From Taeniopygia guttata (taxonomy: Eukaryota; Chordata; Aves; Passeriformes; Estrildidae): a stretch of 64,000 nt of DNA. Positions 58,744-64,000 of this stretch are shown here, piece after piece. The stretch lies in NCBI RefSeq assembly GCF_048771995.1, contig NC_133026.1:104980001-105044000 (forward strand), read 5' to 3'. A program made the position numbers and the translations under genes. The notes beneath the pieces were generated by a model. It did no database searches. It saw only the letters and a list, made by a program, of their open reading frames with translations, and had not been told where the DNA came from. Within the stretch, counting starts at the first letter, position 1, and every line of letters begins with the position of its first letter.

Positions 58744-61699
58744 ATGAGTTGACTGGCAAACATTTCCAGACAGACGGTGGAGCGGATTAGTACAAAAGAG
58801 GATGCAGATCCCGGCTGTTCAGCTGCCAGCAGAAAGGAGGGGAAGTATAGTTAGGCAGCTGGTGGAGAAACAGGTGCAGAGAAGGTTTCCTGATAGCCAT
58901 GCTGTCATCCTGCTTTGAACCCTCAGCTCCTCAGTAAATCTTCCCTCTTGGAACTCTCTCATCAAAGTTTCATTTCCTCACGTTCCTAAAATAGTTCTTG
59001 ATAAGCAACTTATCATGCTGGTAAAGCCCTTTTGGTTGCTTTTCTAGAAATCTATTTTCATGTTTTCTGGGCTTCAGCTGCTTGCATTCCCATGCAGAAA
59101 AAAAAAAAAAAAATTGGTGAAAAAAAAGTACAGCCAAGGCTTAACACAAGAAGAAGGTGAAGTGTTTATGTTGGTAGCACAGCAGGACCTTGTCTGTCAA
59201 CTGAATTTCCAAGCAGTGATGTAAAATTATACTGGTAGAACTCGCATCTAACCAGAGGGACAGGGGGAGGAAAATATGAACATATATATATATTTTAGCA
59301 TGTAAAATGTCTGCAGGAAGTACATACTTTGCACTTCCAGTGGCTTTTTGTGGGAATTTTGTCTTCACACTCCAGTCAGAGATGGAATAAAGCAGAGGTG
59401 GTCAAGCTGCAATTTTCAAGGCCCAAGGGGAGCCCCTGTACAAGGCAAAGGCTCTTCCCATATTCAGCTCAGAGATACACTGGGGCTGTGCTGGCATGGG
59501 GCTCCTGGGCAATCCCAGGTGCTGGGAAAAGAAAACTGGCAGAGTGGATTTGGTCTAACATGCCTAAATGACACTTTAACCAGTCCACATTGAAATCATC
59601 CCCATCTCAAAGGAAAGTAGTGGGGAATGCCTGTTATTCCCAAACAGTGAGCTTTTGCCAGAACTCCTCCCTCAGCATTCTGATGCCCACGGCATTATGT
59701 TGTCCCATGGCTCTCATCTGGAAAAGGTTTTGACACATATGAAAGCTTGCCTGGGGGAAAGTTGGCCATCCTGCTTTGTAGGGCAGGAGTTTTCAGAAAC
59801 TCATAACGATGTGGGAACCCAGGACTATTACAGGAATGGGGGAGCTGAAGGGAATAAAAAGATTCTGGGTGGGGAAGCACTTGGTTGTATGTGGTCTTTT
59901 CAGGTCAACTAGCTACCATTCCTTGGGGCAAGTGCAGAAGTCTCTGTATAAGAACTACAGTGAGAGAAAGAGAGGTGATTTTATTGGCATGGCACCAAGA
60001 AAAATGATAAAGAGTTTGATCTGGAATGATTGGGATGCATTATGGCAGAAGAGTCTGATGAGAACATCCAGGGAAAGAGTCAGTTCTCTTCATTCAAGTT
60101 TAGACAAGAGTTTTGCCACTTCCAAGGATTAGGAAAACAGGTATAGAAACTCTTGGTTTTTCCTTGGGTGATTCTTAGCTGATTTTGTGTGTCTAACAGC
60201 AAAAGAAATATTGAGTGTCAAATCTGTGTCTGTCATTAGAGGATCTGTTTCCACATGATGTGCCAGGACTATCTCATAGGATGAGAAAGGCAGAACGAAA
60301 ATTATGCTTGAAATGACCTTCTCACAACAGCCCTGCTTTCACATCCTCAGCAATATGGAAAAAAACCCTGGACACTACATGCAGGTAAGTGTGTCTGGAG
60401 TCCTCAGAACAATTTATCCATCCTGTCAACTGGTCCTGGTAGCTTTTTTTTTCCCCCTGGGAAGTTATTGGCACCCCAGATGAGCTATTCTGGTGTTGCA
60501 ACTTGCCCATGTTCGCATTTTTTTTTCAGGGCTCCTTTTTCTTGGACACAGGATTGCTAGGAAGAAGTTGCCACTTCCCCAAAGGATCAACATTTCCACT
60601 GCTGATTCCCTAACCATTCCAGAGGTCTGCACCTTTTCTCATAGGTGACAGGCAAGGGACATGTGTGTGCACACATGCAGCAGGTCTGCAGCAACTCTGT
60701 GTCTCCAGGAAGCATAGGAGGGACTGTGCCTGGCTCTGTGGGTCTTACAGCTCACTGAGGGGAGGCAGTGCCCAGACCTCTGCTCCTGCTGCAGGACAAT
60801 TCAGGACTTTTCTGAAAGGAGACATGGAAAGAAGTTCACAAGTTTTAACAATATTCCTAAATAGATAGGTCATCACAGTGTATCTACCCCACTAGCAAAC
60901 AGCATATTTCTGTTTGATTTTCATGTATTTCTTCCCACTCAAGTCTGACACAAACAGAAAACACTGCTCCCAGCTTTGCCCAGAGGTGACCTCTGGGCAA
61001 TAGAGCCTCAGAAGTACCCAAACTGCACACACCCTAAACACAGACACACATTTTTCTAGAGTCAAGAAGTCTTTTGTGTGGGTTTGCAGCAACTTACAGG
61101 CATTTGGGAGGGAATCAACCAGGAACCAACAGAGTAATTCCTCTCCTGTACATCAGATGTTAACAAAATAGGCCAGTACCCTGTACTCAGACAATTGCCC
61201 TGTAAGCAAAAGCCTTGCTTCCCTGGGATCCAAGAGATCCACCATCCTACAGATTGTACTAGAAAATCACATTCATTTGGCCTGACTACAAACTCTGGAT
61301 CAAACCATAGTCTCATGTGGGTTAATGGTAGCTTCTCATTGTTACTCAGAATTTCTCTTTGAGTCTCAAAGCAGCACAAGAAGGCTGCATCCCAAAATGC
61401 ACATAGGAGTGATATTTATGTTATCTTAGAATTTAAACATTTCAATATGGACTATTTTAGCATCAATCCTGTATAATTTTCCAATTTACTGAAGATGGGT
61501 TCCCTAGTGATGTGAGAATCCTCTCTGGTGCCTGAATACCATTAAGAATGTTTGTTCCCACTAGCCTTTACCGTAATAATTGCAACAAATTGATTTTATA
61601 TAGTAGACCAGGAAGGTCTGCAGAAAATAATTACTTTTTTGTGTATATTCCACATATTAAACATGCGAATGAAGAAAACTGAGAGTCATCAAAGCACAA
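58744..61699. other. Intergenic sequence, no gene seen
   Basis: Contains an A-run at about 59098-59113, a short TATATA patch at 59281-59294, and T-runs near 60444 and 60519. No exon or repeat family is recognised. Confidence 0.5.
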
Positions 61700-62330
61700 T
61701 TTCCAAACAGACTTGCATCATTAAAAAGACATTTGGCTTCGTAGTTCAAGGTTAAGTTTGTTCCCAGAAGATGAGGTAATTTAGTAAAATAATAAAGCTC
61801 CCATTAAACAAACCCTGTAACAGAACTGAGCCTTAGCGGCTGCAAAGGAAGGAAACTGTAACTTCTGTCAAAGCACAGAGATGAGATTAGCGCTAATAAA
61901 GCATTCCTCACAAAGCAGGGTGATAGTAGATGGGGGAAGGCACATCCAAATAGCTCTCATTTCCACAGCATTTCCCTTCAGATATGGGCTTTTTAATTAG
62001 CCATCGGAAAGAAAACTGAAAGTGTACTTTCTCCTTCTCAGTTTCTCCCTGGCTATTAATCTCCGTGCTGAAAACCGTGCCACCGGTCCATCTTATTGTT
62101 ATTAGCTAGTGGAGACGTAAAAGAGACACATTCATAGTCCTTATCGCAGCCCAGAGGTATTTCCTTTGTGTTATGAGGAGTATTTTGATTAGTTTTGGCT
62201 GTGTCTGCAGGGAAGACACAGTTTATATTTTCCACAGCTAGAATAATTTCTAGAAATATAAAGATTTGTTCCAGCACTTGGCAGTATTTATTGGTAGGGC
62301 TTAATGATTGAAAGGGTTTCATTATTGTGC
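61700..62330. promoter_or_regulatory. Candidate conserved noncoding element with homeodomain and SOX-type words
   Basis: The block lacks repeats and holds the perfect 12-bp palindrome ATTAGCGCTAAT at 61886-61897. CTGTCAAAG (61865-61873) combines a MEIS-type CTGTCA with a TCF-type TCAAAG. TAATTA is at 61994-61999 and ATTGTT, a SOX-type core, at 62095-62100 directly before ATTAGC. CpGs are retained near 62064, 62076, 62084 and 62116. The motif classes are established. The element call is inference. Confidence 0.38.
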
Positions 62331-64000
62331 CACAGTCTTTTTTTGAATGCTCTTGGCTTCATGAGTAAGTTTGAGGCAAAACATTGATAGTGGATTGTTC
62401 CTGGAGTAGGTTGCTGATTTTTAATGAATCATTTGTTTGAGGAATGAAGCTTCTCTCCCCTGTGACTGCCCTATCCACTGGCAGATGCGGATAATTGCAC
62501 ATTTGAAGAGCCACAGAGGCCCTCTTGGGAAGGATCTCAGTGGGACACCAAATCCTTTTTCACTATGTCTTTACTTCTCTTAAAGTGTTTAACCTCCTTT
62601 TAAGAGCACAGGTAATGATAATTCTCCAGTTTTCTCTGGTGGATTCCGGACCTTCTGTCTGTCAATGGAGACAAAGTATTCTTTTTCTCTTGGCAGCATC
62701 CTAGTTTGTATATTTAAAGTCTGTTTCCTGAAGACTTGCTCACTTTTCCCTTCATTTCATTAAATACTCAATTTCATTCCAGACAATGCAGCAGGTGGGA
62801 CCTGGGGCCAGGCAGCAGTTTGAGGTGGCTGCCACTGGCAGATGCTCTGAATCCTTCTGCTTGTGCTCCGTGCTCTCACAGAGCCAAGTCTTTTTGGAAA
62901 TTGTGCTTTGATGACTCTCAATTTTCTTCATTCTGCATGTTTAATATGTGGAATATACAGAAAAAAGTCATTATCTTCTGCAGGGGGAACCACGCATGGC
63001 GCTGTGCTGGGCAGGAGCTGTTCTGCCCACCCCATTTCCCACACACAGCCCGAGGTACATGAAAGACAGATGGGCAGTCACAGCACTTCTGCTTTCCAGT
63101 AAGAAAAGCTCCCTGATAAATCTGGCCATAGCAATCCAGGATGACACAGTTCAGTGGCTCCCTGTGGCTTCTTACCACGTGGAGGGGAAAGAGAAGAGTA
63201 ATGTTCTCCTTCCCCTCTGCAGAAAGATAAGGTGGCTGGGCTGACAGCCCCCAGGTAAGAGCCAAAAGAAAATTTGCAGCAAACATGGCTGCTCACACAT
63301 TTCTGATATCTCATCAAAGGGAGACAAAAAGAAAAATTACAATGCTTCCCAGGTGTGCAGGTTTTGCTTGAGGGAAGTGATGGGAAACGTAAGCCACTTT
63401 GGGGTATAACAGGAGTAACACACACTTACACTTTCCTTCTTGAGGTTGCTAATTTTGCATGACTACTTCAGCTGAGGAAACCATATTATAAAAAATCAAG
63501 TGCTGGCAAAGTTCCTGTTGACTCAAGGAAACTCAGAACTGCATTCTTCTTTGGTTTATCTATTGTTTCACTCACAAACCTGAAGCAAGCAGAAGGTTCA
63601 GGAGTGCTAATTTGGGACCATTAGGAATCCCTAAATAATTTAATGATGACCTCTATTGTTTTGTATGTGGAAAAAAACCCAACCAACCAAAAAAAAGCCA
63701 AAACAGAACAAACCCCCAACAACCAAACAAAACCCAAGAAAAGCCAAACCAAAATGCCACACCAGGGTAACAGTGGAAAATGGCCCCCTGATTCAGGGAT
63801 TCCTGTCACTTCAGACATTTCCTACTCTGACAGACTTGGAATATAGCTCCAGAGGAATGATCAGGGTACACTTCACTGTGAATTTGTTTTCTGTCACTGT
63901 TGTTCAGATGTCCAAGTGCTTTTACTCTCCACAGTTGCTATTACACTAAACCAGGAAGGTCAGAAATTTGCCTACTTTGGCTAATGCATAGCAGACCCAG
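62331..64000. other. Intergenic sequence to window end, with A/C-rich patch
   Basis: No gene seen. An A-rich stretch with CC/CCC blocks runs from about 63671 to 63756, the same texture as at 40.4 and 41.0 kb. A 122-codon minus frame at 62918-63286 and overlapping frames match nothing recognised. Confidence 0.55.

Noticed and set aside
58326..58790. 154-codon frame ending in a glycine run
   Set aside because: The glycine run comes from the AGG repeat and the rest matches no known protein.

Overview
This window looks like vertebrate nuclear DNA, most probably from a bird. The main evidence is LINE sequence of the CR1 family. Two copies are moderately diverged: 19690-20642, which keeps reverse-transcriptase motifs, and 32534-33229, which is a 3' end with an avian-type tail near ATTCTGTGATTCTGT. 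Two much older CR1/L3-type relics lie at 5655-6440 (+) and 27165-27880 (-). Many A-rich or T-rich runs are broken by blocks of CCC/GGG, a texture I associate with bird, especially passerine, genomes. The species cannot be named from the sequence alone.

I find no protein-coding exon, tRNA, rRNA or CRISPR array that I can defend. Open frames are short. Several are simple-repeat translations, and the longest (258 codons, 17285-18061, minus) matches no family I recognise. The window reads as intergenic or intronic sequence with several short blocks that look like candidate regulatory DNA.

Layout. 1-5650: unremarkable sequence with one L2/MIR-like tail relic. 5655-7850: an old CR1 relic, a CA microsatellite and a small candidate element with an AT-rich inverted repeat. 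7850-14880: nothing assignable. 14880-17520: the best regulatory-looking zone, holding an inverted TGACAG pair, a CpG-rich block with a TATA-like motif at its edge, and a following block with PBX-type TGATTGA motifs. 19690-20642: CR1 copy with an internal deletion. 21570-22045: another candidate element. 23837-23989: long polypyrimidine tract. 25900-26180: GC-rich block followed by a TATA box. 27165-27880: minus-strand CR1 relic. 30083-30192: G/T-rich tract able to form a G-quadruplex. 32534-33229: CR1 3' end. 37105-37650: 79-bp tandem duplication and a GC-rich stretch with a nested hairpin. 40102-41051: cluster of long A-runs. 43973-44140: nested AT-rich hairpin repeats. 45540-45885: a small CpG island split by a TA-rich core. 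51946-52013: 34-bp tandem duplication. 52675-52718: two related 16-bp palindromes in tandem. 55960-56430 and 61700-62330: two further candidate conserved elements.

No genes are visible, so no gene interaction can be described. The candidate elements may act on a gene outside the window. That is inference: conservation cannot be measured from one sequence. I did not find an undescribed biological system here. The oddest structures are the paired palindromes at 52.7 kb and the hairpin-rich segments at 37.5 kb and 44.0 kb.
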